This document shows positions 11,046 through 22,678 of a DNA stretch of 64,000 nt, piece after piece; the first letter of the stretch is position 1; each line of letters opens with the position of its first letter. Source of the stretch: Branchipolynoe longqiensis (taxonomy: Eukaryota; Annelida; Polychaeta; Phyllodocida; Polynoidae); contig CM059199.1 of assembly GCA_030323885.1 (NCBI GenBank), forward strand, positions 74,361,050 to 74,425,049. Reading direction: 5' to 3'. The position numbers and the translations under genes were made by a program. The notes under the pieces were generated by a model. That model made no database searches and had not been told where the DNA came from. It worked only from the letters and a program-made list of their open reading frames with translations.

Positions 11046-12088
11046 CAAGGAAAAAGTAACTAGCGAATAAGCCAAAATAAAGGTGCATATTTAATCCAAT
11101 AGCGACCTTCAGTGTATTATCTCTAGTGGGTCCAATGACGTCATGGCCTTCCATAAACTCAACTAAACCAATTACAACAAAGCAAACAGGGGTAAACTTT
11201 TCAGGTGGTCAAACAGTCCCGACAAAAAAAAGGTGTTAACTGGTAAATGTACAGTAGCCTAGTAGAAGGGTAAAGTTATGGTCAATTCCAACGTCTGAAT
11301 GATGAGTTAAATCAGGAACAGTTAGGGAGGATGCGGTGCGTAGATGAGTCATTCTCAAAAACTGGCCGCAAAAGTGCGACATGGAATCCAAAAGTGAAAA
11401 CCTTCCAAATAATAGCAAAAATACTTCCAAATAATAGTCTAATCCAATGTACTATGAAGGTGTGCATGTTGTGCATATGTCATAGTTGAAAAAAATGAAT
11501 TTCACTTTTTGAATTGGATCTTATACAAATTGAGCAATACATTAATATCACTCGTGTAACATGAAAATCAAAGACACATCCGGAACCTCAGTTTAACATA
11601 TACGATATAGTCAAAGAAGATGTTATTGATTACTGTTAAGCAGAAAAGGTTATGACTTACAAGAAAAAAGTTGAAAAATAAGTTGACCAAAGGTTTGGCT
11701 ACATGCATAGTGTAAATATGTAAATTTTCACTTTTTCACATTAGCACAAAATCATATAAGTAGACTTTTAATTTCTTTTTGGGGATAGCTGCAATAAATG
11801 TACTATTGCTAACATACTTAATACACAGAGGATACAATAATTATTTGACATGCAATCAATAAAAGAAAGGACAAATTATCAGCATCGTACTGTGGAAAGC
11901 AAAGATGTGGTGCCCAGTTTTATAGAATAACCCAGATATCTATTTTATAAAAAAAGAGGAACCAGCTAGTTACATAAAGACAGTAGCTGTGTCCAAGTAT
12001 GAGGCCCTCAGTGTGGCCATCAGTGTGGTTATCAATATGGCCACTGGCCTAGGCCAACCAATGTCCGCCTCTCCTCGACTCGACTCCT
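11046..12088. other. AT-rich unassigned stretch
   Basis: One TGACGTCA at 11134. Otherwise AT-rich sequence without long frames, inverted repeats or family matches that I could see. Confidence 0.35.
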
Positions 12089-13075
12089 ACCTCGGCCATT
12101 CCACCTTCAACCACCTTGTGCCACCCTCCCCTACCCTCTACCACCGTCTCCCACCCTCCCCCACCCTCTACCACCATCCCCCACTCTACTCCACCCTCCT
12201 CCACCCTCTACCACCCTATCGCACCCTCCCCTACCCTCTACCACCCTATCCCACCCTATACCACCCTGCCCACACTACTGCACCCTCCCCCACCCTATAC
12301 CACCCTCCCCCACCCTCGCCTGCCCTATACCACCCTCTCCCACCCTATCCTACCCTCCCCCACCCTCTACAACCCTCCCCGACCCTCCCCCATCCTCTAA
12401 CACCCTCCTCCACCCTCTACCACCCCTCTCCCACCCCCCACCCTCACACGCCCTCTACCACCCCACCAACACAGCCTCCCCCACCCTCCCCATCCTCCAA
12501 CCCCTCCCCCCACCCTAGCCCACCTTCTCGCATCCTCTATCACCCTCCCCCTCCTTCCCCCACCCTCCCCGCCCTTTCCCCACCTCCCGCACCATATCCC
12601 CACCATCTTCCCCCTCTACCTAATCCCCCTACCCCCCCCGCCCCCCACTCTGCCCACCCTCAACCACCCCTAATCCACCTCTACCACCCCTCTACCACCC
12701 TCCCCACCCTCTACCACCCTCTCCCGCCATAACCCACCCCTCTCGCACCCTCTACACCCTCCCCCCACCCTCTACCACCCACTCCGCCCCTAACCCACCC
12801 TCTCGCACCCTCCCACCCCACCCCCCAAACGTCCTCCACACCTGTCCCACCCAATCCCACCCTCGGCCCTCTAAAACCCTTCCCACCCTCCTCCCACCCT
12901 CCCCCACCCTCCTAATCCTCCTACCCACATTCAGGACATCCTTCCACACCCCCACCCTCCCTCCCCCCAGTCCAATCTTCCAGCCACCCCCGCACCCAAC
13001 CCTCCACCCCACCATCACCCCACCCCAAACACCCCCCCACCCCCCCCACCCCACCACACTCACCTCCATTCTCAA
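12089..13075. repeat. Pyrimidine-rich low-complexity tract (CCACCCTCTA-like)
   Basis: About 1 kb of imperfect ~10-bp units (CACCCTCTAC, CTCCCCCACC) with almost no G on this strand, so a long polypurine run on the other. The frames running through it are compositional and not genes. Confidence 0.9.
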
Positions 13076-13682
13076 CAATGTGCTCTCAGCTGCTCCCTGC
13101 GATGGCTAGAGAAAGAAAACAAATGTCTTCCTCCTACAGAAATTAATAAATTGAATCGAGAGAACAATGGAAGACGGGGCGCATCTACGAAACACACGAA
13201 CCAGTAAATCTTTATTTCACCAAATATAGACCTACATGTGTATACTATATCAGTCCATCAGTAGGGCTTTGCTATTATTAGTATGTACATAGGCCAGACT
13301 ACGAAATGACCGATGTTGTTTTCTTAATCACAACTTTACATTTGTCAACGTGATTACTTAAGTTAAGTATAACAAAGGCCTTGGAGGAACCACTTACGTC
13401 TGTTTTTTTTTTAGTAATATATTTAGTGGATGTTTTTTTTTTGTGTGGATTATTTTTGCCGATGCAAAATACCCCGTTTTCTTCAGGATCGTGCATTACA
13501 GATTATCTGAACAATAACAATAATAACGAACAGAGCAAGATACAAATAGTTGCAAACACTGAACAGGAACTACTAAGAGGGTAAATAATATTAGTGTAGA
13601 CGGGGAAAGAATTAGCGAGTTAAGGGAACATATTCATATGAATATAATTAGTAAATTTGTTTGTATGCATGCGTAGACATGC

Positions 13683-13730
<48 letters not shown>

Positions 13731-14009
13731 TTATATATTTATATATATGTAAATATACATTATACATAGGCATTATAAACTCAATAACTCATCCGTTGTT
13801 TAGAGAGAGGATATTGCAAATAAATTTGGTTTCACTTGATAACGATATAATGTTACATCACAGCTGAAAGATATTCAGTTTGTACCGATGTGAAATAGGA
13901 TTATCTTTAAAAGTTCACTTAGTCCGAGTCTGGTGTCGAGTTAGCGAACAGCCTGTGTTGTTGCAGAGAATCACTTCATCGCATAGCGCGCACTCTTCTT
14001 CTTGTTCGA
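13076..14009. other. AT-rich stretch with TA tract
   Basis: TA tract at 13681-13750; T runs at 13403 and 13432. No coding or repeat family recognised. Confidence 0.35.
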
Positions 14010-14140
14010 TGACGTCATCACTGATGTTGCGTGACGCCAGGTGGTGACGTCACGGCGAAAAGTTGTCTGCTGATGTCTTCTGATGGGAAAACAAACAAAA
14101 TGGCGTCGCTATGTGACGTCAGGAGATAACGCTGACGTCA
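14010..14140. promoter_or_regulatory. Cluster of four perfect CRE palindromes
   Basis: TGACGTCA occurs at 14010-14017, 14045-14052, 14114-14121 and 14133-14140, with a related TGACGCCA at 14032 and an AAAATGGCGTC motif (YY1-like) at 14097. CREB/ATF dimers bind this palindrome. No adjacent gene was recognised on either side, so promoter function is inference. Confidence 0.45.
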
Positions 14141-15174
14141 GCATCTTAGATTGACCTATTAATTTGTCGTCGTGTCGGAGATCCACCTGCAATACAAAAG
14201 AAGAAAAGGAAACATTTTAAATATGGACATCGACCTTAAGCATTATATTCATACAATTCGCTTCACTCAGACGAGGGAATAGGTGGGAGAGGCATAAATT
14301 TGAAAACTTTAATAAATCAGAAATATCAATCAGGACATGTAGCAGGCTAAGCAAGTAGGTGACTGGGACCCAATGCTCAAGTGCCAGCAGGGGCAAAGGT
14401 GAAGGTATTCTGGAAACATCATCAGTGTTCACGTTAGTTTGGAGGTAGATCGATCAGCGCTCACCCCCTTGAAAGTAGGAGGGAGGGTGGGGAAGCGAAG
14501 TGGATAGGCACATCCGCAGGGGCAGAGTTACATGAAAGCGCCAGGTGGCGAGTGAGGAAAAAGAAAATAGCCTCGTTCACAAATTACGCATGTTAGCTTT
14601 GCCAACATACTCAATTGTGTGTGGGCTGAAATATAAAGTAGAGTTTGATATTAACAGATTGGGGAAAAACCTGAAATGAGAGTATGTTGGTACAATCAGT
14701 ATCGTTGACGTATTTCAGTATGTTAATTGATAGGCTTTACTATAGGAAAATGTGTTATCAGCTATATCCACTGAACCTGATTCAACTGGCAATAACTATT
14801 TATATCACTAGAAAGAGACAATTGGCTGCACGAATTAAGTGATTATCAGCCACATTTAGTGTCTCATTTTTTAGGATAGAATTTTCATTAAAATAGAAGG
14901 ATTGTTATGTACTACTTCTCATATCATGGTGGTTTTGTTCAACTGGCAAATCAGAATTTATATCATTAAAGAAAACATCTGCTGGTTTTATATTTATGTG
15001 ATCAGCAAGATGATCTGGTGATTGTGTTCTCCCAAAATACCCCTTATCTGTAGCAACTGCTGCCTCAGGTCATTGCCGAGAATCAACGTGTGCACACTGT
15101 GCGCTGGGTGTCTGTCACTGAACCCCTGATCAGCTCTCCCTGACTGGACCGGAGTGCCTGCTCCTCCCCCCATC
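14141..15174. other. Unassigned stretch
   Basis: No family match or coding frame recognised. Confidence 0.3.
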
Positions 15175-15177
15175 CTA

Positions 15178-15750
15178 AGCCGTGTTCACACGGGCAATGT
15201 AAATCGATTCGTAGAAAGCGACTTGCCTAGTTTGACGCACATTTTGCGTGTGAACGGGCGTCTGAGTCGAATTAGGGCTGAATCGATTTCTGTGATGCGC
15301 ATCCTGTAAACCACCTATCGAGGTAGTTTACGTGAGGCGATTTCTGTGAATCGATTTATTTTGCCCGTGTGGACGCACTGAGGCGGATTAAGCACCTCAC
15401 ATGCATGCACAGTCGATACCTTAGTGTGTTGACTTTCCGGTCGATCAAAAGCGCATATTATATAATTTAGTCTATTAAACCGCTAGCTGTGCATAGATAT
15501 TTTGTTCATCATTTATTTGTAGGGTTTCACTGCCCAGCAGAAGTTTTGACCGTTCCAAACCAATACGATTCATTAAATACATATCTAGTTCGAATCCACT
15601 CTCTCGTGGTGGTGCTGGTCAGACTGGACTTGCTCATGCACAGATATCGACTTCCGGCCCAAGTAGTGCCCGTGTGAACGGGCAGCTAATTTGACTCCTG
15701 CTATCCGCTTTCGCTGAATCGCTTTAGATTTTGGCTGTGTGAACACAGCT
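15178..15750. mobile_element. TIR element, CACACGGGCAA family copy 1
   Basis: Left end AGCCGTGTTCACACGGGCAA and right end TGTGTGAACACAGCT are inverted, with CTA on both sides (15175-15177, 15751-15753). Inner words (CGATTC, GTGTGAACGGGC) recur on both strands. A second copy in the opposite orientation is at 58872-59319. Confidence 0.8.
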
Positions 15751-15989
15751 CTAGATTAATACCATGGTTTGACTCAGCCTTGGATTAAACCCTGGGCTGC
15801 CTACATTGGACAATAAGTGTTATATTCATTCGTCCCGACCATCTGATACATTGCTTCATAGTTCAAGCCTAGTTGAAGCCAGCTGCAACAAGAAATGTAG
15901 AAAACATAGGGGTGGTTAAGAAACTACTACAAAAATAATGTAACCTGGAAGAATAACTGAGGAGAAGAACCCCCACTAAGCTGCACTGC

Positions 15990-16703
15990 AAGGGGGCATG
16001 TGATATGTCACGGCCCACAAGTGGGACGGTCAATGGAAGGTAACCTAGTCAAAATTAACCAGATAGTGCACCTAACAACCACATGCAAGCCTATCATATG
16101 TAAATATGAGTATGCTAGTCTAATAATCATGGACAAAGAAGATCACCAACAAAGAAGTTCTCAGAAAAATTAAAAATAAGAAAAGCTTGTTTGCCACTAT
16201 ACAGACAAAGAAACTTACTTATTTTGGCCACATCATTTGTCAGAGTTCAATATACCGTACATTGTTGGAAGGGAAGGTAAATGGCAGCAGAGAGAGAGGC
16301 AGACCAAGAACATCATGGTTTACAAATATTTCACAGTGGAAAGGCTTGAATTATTCACAGTCTATCAGAACAGCACACCATCGGGACAAGTGGAGAACCA
16401 TTGCATCCAACCCTCGACTAGAGGACGGAACTATTGATTGATTGATAGTCTAATATTAAGAGTAGATACAAATAAAATATATATATACCACGAAAATCAA
16501 AAAAAAAAGTAATATAGACTACTAACCATACTAAGCAACCATTTACCTGCTACTGTAATGCAGGCTATCAAACAACAGCTGCTACTAAGTGATAGGATAA
16601 CTCCACCACTACAGCTGGCCAGCATTGAAAACAAGCCCGAGTACTCAAGCGTATATGCTCTGGACAGTATAAACACCGCCTCAATAAAACAAATTTGTTT
16701 AAA
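15990..16703 (+). repeat. Interspersed repeat G, copy 1, split by a LINE tail
   Basis: Shares with 36130-36475 and 41420-41873 the order AATGGAAGGTAAC, AAGCCTAT-ATATGTAAAT, GAAAATC, ACTACAGCTGGCCAGCATTG, GAAAACAAGCC and a terminal CCTCAATAAAA. The end resembles a poly(A) signal and A-tail, so a retroposon or a retroelement 3' end is likely. Confidence 0.75.
16126..16445 (+). pseudogene. LINE C-terminal fragment, second copy
   Basis: Same family as 8655-9274. The frame from 16127 reads through IKNKKSLFATIQTKKLTYFG and ends HHRDKWRTIASNP...ID with a stop at 16439, then the ATTG-type tail. It preserves the original C-terminal frame that the first copy has lost. The element is flanked by TAGTCTAATA at 16116-16125 and 16446-16455, a 10-bp duplication, and lies inside repeat G, whose other copies show the empty site. 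Confidence 0.9.
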
Positions 16704-16938
16704 GTGCTGCGCTGCTGGGAGAACAAGCCTCCAGCGACATGGCCGAACATTCCACTCAGACACATTATCCTGACAATGAGCTTACCAGTGTGTGTCCTAT
16801 GCTATTAATGCTGAGCACCAGGATAGGAAGTGACAAATAGCATTTAGTAAGTCATGGGTCTGACTCGACTGGGAATCGAACTCTCGACCTTCTGTATGGC
16901 GAGTCTGTGCTCTAACAATTCGGGCAGCGTATCCAGTA
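16704..16938 (-). mobile_element. SINE-A copy, 3' truncated
   Basis: Minus-strand head and core: GACTCGACTGGGAATCGAAC (B-box complement), GCTCTAACAATTCGGGCAGC (A-box complement) and CACATTATCCTGACAATGAG. The CAAA tail portion is missing where it meets repeat G. Confidence 0.8.
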
Positions 16939-16941
16939 TAT

Positions 16942-17434
16942 CCGGTGTTGCTGTTTCCCGGGCACACCAGTTTGCCAGGGACACATCCATTCAAATGCAT
17001 TGTTAACGGACGTGAGCAAATCTTCATACAGAAGAAGTCAAATATCTCTCAAATTACACCATCTAGAAACAAATCGCTTGGCACACATATAGAAAACATC
17101 GTTACCATAAAGACAATAATAAATTTATACGGTTAGGGTTCTTGATTTCTATTAATTTTGAATAAAACTAACGTTTTGCACTGCGCGTACCGTCAAACTC
17201 AAGGCATTGTCAATGGTCGTGAGCAATGTTCATACAGAAAATATAGAAGAAGTCAAATATCTCTCAAATTACACCATCTAGAAACAAATCGTTTGGTACA
17301 CATATAGAAAACATCTTTACCAAAAACATTATATTAAATTTATAAGGTTAGTGATGATGCTGTTCGATTTTGACGCATGTGCAGAAGCATTGTGTCCCTG
17401 GCAAACTGGTGACCCTGGGAAACCGCAACACCGG
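16942..17434. mobile_element. TIR element K, with internal tandem duplication
   Basis: Ends CCGGTGTTGCTGTTTCCCGG and the complement of AAACCGCAACACCGG are inverted, as are inner GTTTGCCAGGGACACA and TGTCCCTGGCAAAC. The interior holds two ~205-bp direct units, each with TCAAATATCTCTCAAATTAC and CACATATAGAAAACATC. No coding frame. Confidence 0.8.
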
Positions 17435-17954
17435 TACAATTCTTAATATACATATTTATATTATATATAATTTATTATATACATATACATGCTTGGAGAA
17501 TTATTTCATTAATTATTAGGCGATTGCCACGAGTACATTATTAACGAACCACTGTCGTCCGGCTACTTTGCTGCGGACCTACTGGGCTCAGCGGCATTTG
17601 ACAACTCTCGCTTGATTTGAATAGTCAGTTGCCACGTATATACATAATATATGTGTATATAGATATACGTATATTTGTGCTACATATATTTGTATGGACA
17701 GTATCCTTCAATCACACCGACAAAAATACCCGAGAAATATGCATACCATTTATGTGGCCTGTATATTTATTATTATGCAAGTATGAGGGGAAGGGCATTT
17801 TTACTATATGTTTGTTGTAACTGTCTGGAACTACCTGTTACCACGGGGCCGATCGGCAAGTACACCTATCCATCCTGCATACCTTATGGACACCACCTGT
17901 AGCTGGGGGTTGAGTGACAGCTGCCCCCTATTAGGGCATTGCCCACCCAGGCTA
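17435..17954. other. Unassigned stretch with TA-rich patches
   Basis: TA-rich at 17447-17490 and 17636-17690. A 75-codon frame at 17675 has no recognised similarity. Confidence 0.3.
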
Positions 17955-18270
17955 TGGCACGGGTTCACCAGATGGGTTTGCCGAATGAGTTGAGCCAACG
18001 TCTCATTTTCTGGGAGATCGGGGTATCCAAACCTATGAGTTTGTGGGTACTTGCTGCTTCCTAGTCAGGCATTCTGCATTATTAGGATAGGGCATGGGCT
18101 GGTTAGTTCAGTGGCAGGATAATATGACTGAGTGGGATATCATGTCATGGTGCTGTTGCCCTGGCCTCCCAGTGAGGCATCACTATAATGTTGCCATGAG
18201 TGCACACTGTCACAAGTTGGTACCAGTCCTGATATGACCTTAGATGTTGCTAGGATGTAAAACAATAAGG
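17955..18270 (+). mobile_element. SINE-A copy
   Basis: Decayed head with TTTGCCGAATGAGTTGAGCC (A-box region), then an intact core: GCATTATTAGGATAGGGCA, AGGATAATATGACTGAGTGG, GGTACCAGTCCTGATATGAC and GTAAAACAATAA. Confidence 0.85.
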
Positions 18271-18394
18271 TGGCGCCTCAAGGTGTACTTGTAGCTCTAA
18301 ACCATTGCCTTCACTGCACACACAAAATAATACAATCCAAAAAGTAGCTGGTCATTTTAGCATGGAGTTGAGTTAAAAACTGCATTCACTTCGG

Positions 18395-18722
18395 AGCTAT
18401 TCTAAATCCTGCCGAGCTATTCTAAATCCTGCCGCGCTGTTCTAAATCCTGCCGAGCTGTTCCAAATCCTGCAGAGGTGTTCTAAATCCTGGCGAGCTGT
18501 TCTAAATCATGCCAATCTGTTCTAAATCATGCCGAGCTGTTCTAAATCATGCCAAGCAATTCAAAATCCTGCCGAGCTGTTATAAATCCTGCTAAGCTAT
18601 TCTAAGTCCTGCCGAGCTGTTCTAAATACTGCAGTGGTGTTTTAAATCCTGCCAAGCTATTCTAAATCCTGCCGAACTGTTCTAAATCCTGCCGAGCTGT
18701 TCTCCATCCTGCTGAGCTGTTC
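18395..18722. repeat. 20-bp minisatellite, ~16 units
   Basis: Unit GAGCTGTTCTAAATCCTGCC repeated with point changes, with a strict 20-bp period. Confidence 0.95.
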
Positions 18723-18724
18723 GT

Positions 18725-18957
18725 AGAACCGGGTACCAGGCGGAAACTAGGCTCGAACCAGGTGCGCACCATGCGGGGGACCAGGCGGCAATGCTGGGCC
18801 GGGTACGCCGTGTGTAGATAGTTTCCTGCCCGCCTGAGGGCGCTGCGGAGGGGGTTGACCTTGGCGGTTTTCTTAATAGATTTTCCATTACAGTCCCACC
18901 ACGGTCCGATCGCCTTACATCGCCGCGCGTCCCTGCGGGGGGCCGCCTCATCCCAAA
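18725..18957 (-). other. CpG-rich block with an open minus-strand frame
   Basis: CpG-dense and not repetitive, between two satellites. On the minus strand one frame stays open for over 60 codons with ordinary-looking residue usage (KKTAKVNPLRSALRRAGNY, then a stretch with VRTWFEPSFRLVPG), and an overlapping frame begins at the ATG near 18892. No family recognised. It may be an exon or a promoter-proximal fragment. Confidence 0.2.
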
Positions 18958-19213
18958 TCTGAGCGGGGCGGGGCGGGGCGGGGCGGGGCGGGGGCGGGGC
19001 GGGGCGGGGCGGGGCCGGGGCGGGGCGGGGCGGGGCGGGGCGGCGCGGAGGGCGGGGCGGGGCGGGGACGGGGCCGGGGCGGGTCGGGCTGGGCGGGGGC
19101 GGGGCGGGGCGGGGCGGGGCGGGGCGGGGCGGGGCGGGGCGGGGCGGGGCGGGGCGGGGCGGGGCGGGGCGGGGCGGAGCGGGGCGGGACGGGGCGGGGC
19201 GGGGCGGGGAGGG
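18958..19213. repeat. GGGGC pentanucleotide tract
   Basis: About 250 bp of GGGGC repeats with few interruptions. G-runs of four spaced by one C can form G-quadruplexes. The Pro/Arg/Ala frames on the minus strand are a by-product. Confidence 0.95.
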
Positions 19214-20035
19214 CGCACATCACGCATCATACAACACACAGCACACAACACACAGCAAACATCACACAGCACCCAGTACACAGTACACAGCACACAACAT
19301 ATATCACTCAGTACACGTCACACAGCACACATCATACATCACACATCACACAACACGCAACATATATCACACAACACTCAACCCACAGCACACAGCACAC
19401 AACACTCAGCACACATTACACAACACACATTACACATCACACATCACACATCACACAGCACACAGCACACAGCACACAACACACATCACACATCACACAT
19501 CATACATCACACATCACACATCACCCATCACATGACACATATCACACTACACACAACACACAACAAACATCACACAAGACACAACACACATCCACACATC
19601 ATGCATCACAACATGCGCATCACAGAACACACATCACACAGTACACATTACCGATCACACATCACACATCACATACCACACATCACACATTACATAGTAC
19701 ACATCACACATCAGACAGCACACATCATGCAGCACACATTACACATCACACATCACACAACACACATCACAGAACATGCATCATACATTGCGCATCACAC
19801 ATCACATAGCACACATTACACATACATCACACCACACACATCACACCTCACACAGTATACATGATACATCACACATCCCACATTGTACAGCACACAGCAC
19901 ACAACACATGCCACACATCACACATCACGCAACACACACCACACAGCACATAACACATCGCACCCAGCAGACAGCACATCGCACACAGCACACAGCACAC
20001 AGCACCTCGCACACAGCTCACAGCACACGTCCCAC
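19214..20035. repeat. CACATCACACAG-type low-complexity tract
   Basis: About 820 bp of ACACA/CATCAC words without a fixed period, containing almost no G. It starts immediately after the GGGGC tract. Confidence 0.9.
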
Positions 20036-20074
20036 TGGGGAAGGTATCGCCCGAGTCCCTAAAATAAAGATGTG

Positions 20075-20393
20075 TGCATTAAGTATCGTAGAGCGCATAC
20101 TTCGCGTGCGGGAGGTCGGGACTTCGGTTCCAGGCAGAGTGAAATCAATGACTTATCAAATTGATCCTTCCTAGCCTGGCACTCAACACCAATATGATCG
20201 GACAGGGACTGGTGAGCTCATTGTCAGGATAATGTGACTGAGCGGGATATCGGGTCATGGTGCTGGCGGTGTGATTTCCCAGTGGGGCAGCACTATAAAG
20301 TCACAATGAGTGTGCATTATCACAAGTCAGTACCCGTCTTGATATGACCATAAATGTTGCCAGCACGTAAAACTCCAACAACCAACCAACCAA
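20075..20393 (+). mobile_element. SINE-A copy
   Basis: Head from GTAGAGCGCATACTTCGCGT through GGGACTTCGGTTCC, full core, and an ACCAACCAACCAA tail. Confidence 0.85.
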
Positions 20394-20860
20394 TCCAACT
20401 TTAGCAGCTTTGTGTTGGCATGGCACGGGGTCATGACCCCGAGCATATTTAAATGTTTCTGCATTACAGACACGTTGTAAACATACTCGGTAACATTCCT
20501 GTGTTCTGATTCTAAAGCAAGGCCAGAATGACACTGCCACAAAGGTGTCAAATTGTTGACATTATATTAAATGTCAAAATGCCACGGCCATGGCCGATAT
20601 AATTCATTGTGAACAACTAAGTTATTGGCAATTTATAAATGGCGTGATACTGAGGTGGGCTAAATGTCAGAATTACACAATTAAATCAATACCTAATTAC
20701 CTATCGGTATATGGGTATCCATACCCAGCTGTCCTTACCTGACTGACATTTACTTTCAGTTCAAAGGAAGTGGTCTGACAGCATTTCAGGCAGGTATAAG
20801 TGTATACATATTTACAAGTATATGTGATGAATAAGCGTTATGCGAATAAAAAACAACCAG
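20394..20860. other. Unassigned stretch
   Basis: Contains a 20-base palindrome-like GGCACGGGGTCATGACCCCG (20420). No other feature seen. Confidence 0.3.
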
Positions 20861-21923
20861 GGGGATGCAGCAGGCAGAGGTTTATTGGAACCCCAGGGAC
20901 ACAGCAGGCAGACGGTTATGGGAACCACAGGGATGCAGCAACAGAGGGGTATGGGAACCACTGGGATGCAGCAGGCAGAGGTTTATGGGAACCACAGGGA
21001 CACAGCAAGCAGAGGGTTATGGGAACCACATGGATGCAGCAACAGAGGGTTATAGGAACCACTGGGATGCAGCAGGCAGAGGTTTATGGGAACCACAGGG
21101 ACACAGCAACAGACGGTTATGGGAACCACTGGGATGCAGCAAGAGAGGGTTATGGGAACCACAGGGATACAGCAGGAAGAGGGTTATGAGAACCACATGG
21201 ACACAGCAGGAAGAGGGTTATGGGAACCACAGGGACACAGCAGGAAGAGGGTTATGGGAACCACAGGGGTGCAGCAACAGAGGGTTATGGGAACCACAGG
21301 GATGCAGCAGGCAGAGGTTTATGGGAACCACAGGGACACATCGGGGAGCTTATGGGAACCACACGGATGCAGCAGGCAGAGGGTTATGGGAACCACAGGA
21401 ACACATCAGGAAGAGGGTTATGAGACCCACACGGACACAGCAGGAAGAGGGTTATGGGAACCACAGGGGTGCAGCAAGAGAGGGTTATGGGAACCACAGG
21501 GATGCAGCAGGCAGAGGTTTATGGGAACCACAGGGACACAGCGGGGAGGTTATGGGAACCACACAGATGCAGCAGGCAGAGGGTTATGGGAACCACAGGA
21601 ACACAGCAGGAAGAGGGTTATGAGACCCACACGGACACAGCAGGAAGAGGGTTATGGGAACCACGGGGGTGCAGCAACAGAGGGTTATGGGAACCACAGG
21701 GATGCAGCAACAGAGGGTTATGGGAACCACAGGGATGCCGCAACAGAGGGTTATGGGAACCACTGGGATGCAGCAACAGAGGGTTATGGGAACCACAGGG
21801 ATGCAGCAGGCAGAGGTTAATGGGAACCACAGGGATGCAGCAAGCAGAGGGTTAAGGGAACCACCGGGATGCAGCAAGAGAGGGTTATGGGAACCACAGG
21901 GATGCAGCAGGCAACGCGTTAAC
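20861..21923. repeat. 33-bp minisatellite with higher-order units
   Basis: About 32 units of GGGAACCACAGGGATGCAGC plus a variable CA/AGAGG-GTTAT part. Because 33 is a multiple of 3, all three forward frames stay open with an 11-residue repeat. A ~200-bp block of six units (21301-21500) is repeated nearly verbatim at 21501-21700, showing a higher-order duplication. Confidence 0.95.
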
Positions 21924-22345
21924 ACAGACAGACAAGGATATCACGAGGGAGCACACAGGCCCTGGTATGCAGGTGAATTGGGGCTGAGGGTTGTCTCTCC
22001 CACCTTAAGGTTAGTGCTATCTCCCTGTACTCTGTTTGTGCTCTCAATCAACCATGTGTGGACCTCTGCAACCAATAATAGCACAGCTATCCAGGGCAGG
22101 CTCTACTGTACTCTCCAAGCAGATATTGTAGTAACAGTATATATTGCGAAATTGAATGATTCTTTATCAGGATGCTGTGTTGTCAGGTATGTGTGTTGTG
22201 TTCTGCTGTACATAAGCGAGGTCATAACTATACGCCTTCTACCTTAATGAGGAGAAATATGAGTAACTGGTAACTGGGACCAAGCAAGGTTATCTATGAC
22301 ATTCTGATGGGGTTGACTAAAAACACATGAAAGGTCGTAAATTAA
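21924..22345. other. Unassigned stretch
   Basis: No recognised feature. Confidence 0.3.
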
Positions 22346-22347
22346 TA

Positions 22348-22678
22348 CAGTACAACCCTGTTAAAGCAATCTCGGTTAAACCAAACGATCGGTTAATCCA
22401 AGCTTTTTTCGGCGGCCCGGCAAAGTATTACCATTTGTCATATAAAAAATTGGTTAAACCAAAGTCGGGTAATCCAAATTCTTGGTTAATCCAAAAAAAT
22501 TGTCAGATCCCAGGCCACTCCAGTATGGTTAAATTAAACTTTCATGTGGTTATACGGTCATCCTTGACCGCACCGACTTTGTTATATGATAAATGGTTTG
22601 TATTTTCCGGCAGCCGAAAAAAGTTTGGATTAACCAATCGTTTGGTTTAACCAACCTTGTTTTAACGGGGTTATACTG
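22348..22678. mobile_element. pogo-like MITE
   Basis: Inverted ends CAGTACAACCCTGTTAAAGC and the complement of GTTTTAACGGGGTTATACTG, flanked by TA on both sides (22346, 22679). The arms are rich in GGTTAAACCAA words on both strands. The CAGT terminus and TA target are typical of pogo/Tigger-type elements. Confidence 0.8.

Noticed and set aside
12089..13075. Telomeric or subtelomeric repeat
   Set aside because: No TTAGGG/CCCTAA phase; units are irregular CACCCTCTAC.
11989..13078. Proline-rich 247-codon frame and its minus-strand counterpart
   Set aside because: Pure C/T low-complexity sequence; no codon structure.
18682..19293. Pro/Arg/Ala-rich 203-codon minus frame
   Set aside because: Mostly GGGGC repeat; only the part right of 18957 toward 18725 is non-repetitive and is kept as a low-confidence note.
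20800..21855. Repeat protein with an 11-residue period (up to 252 codons)
   Set aside because: The 33-bp minisatellite keeps three forward frames open equally; no start context, signal or flanking coding sequence favours one.
22327..22650. 107-codon frame over the pogo-like MITE
   Set aside because: Spans TIR and interior without transposase motifs; consistent with chance in an AT-poor-stop stretch.
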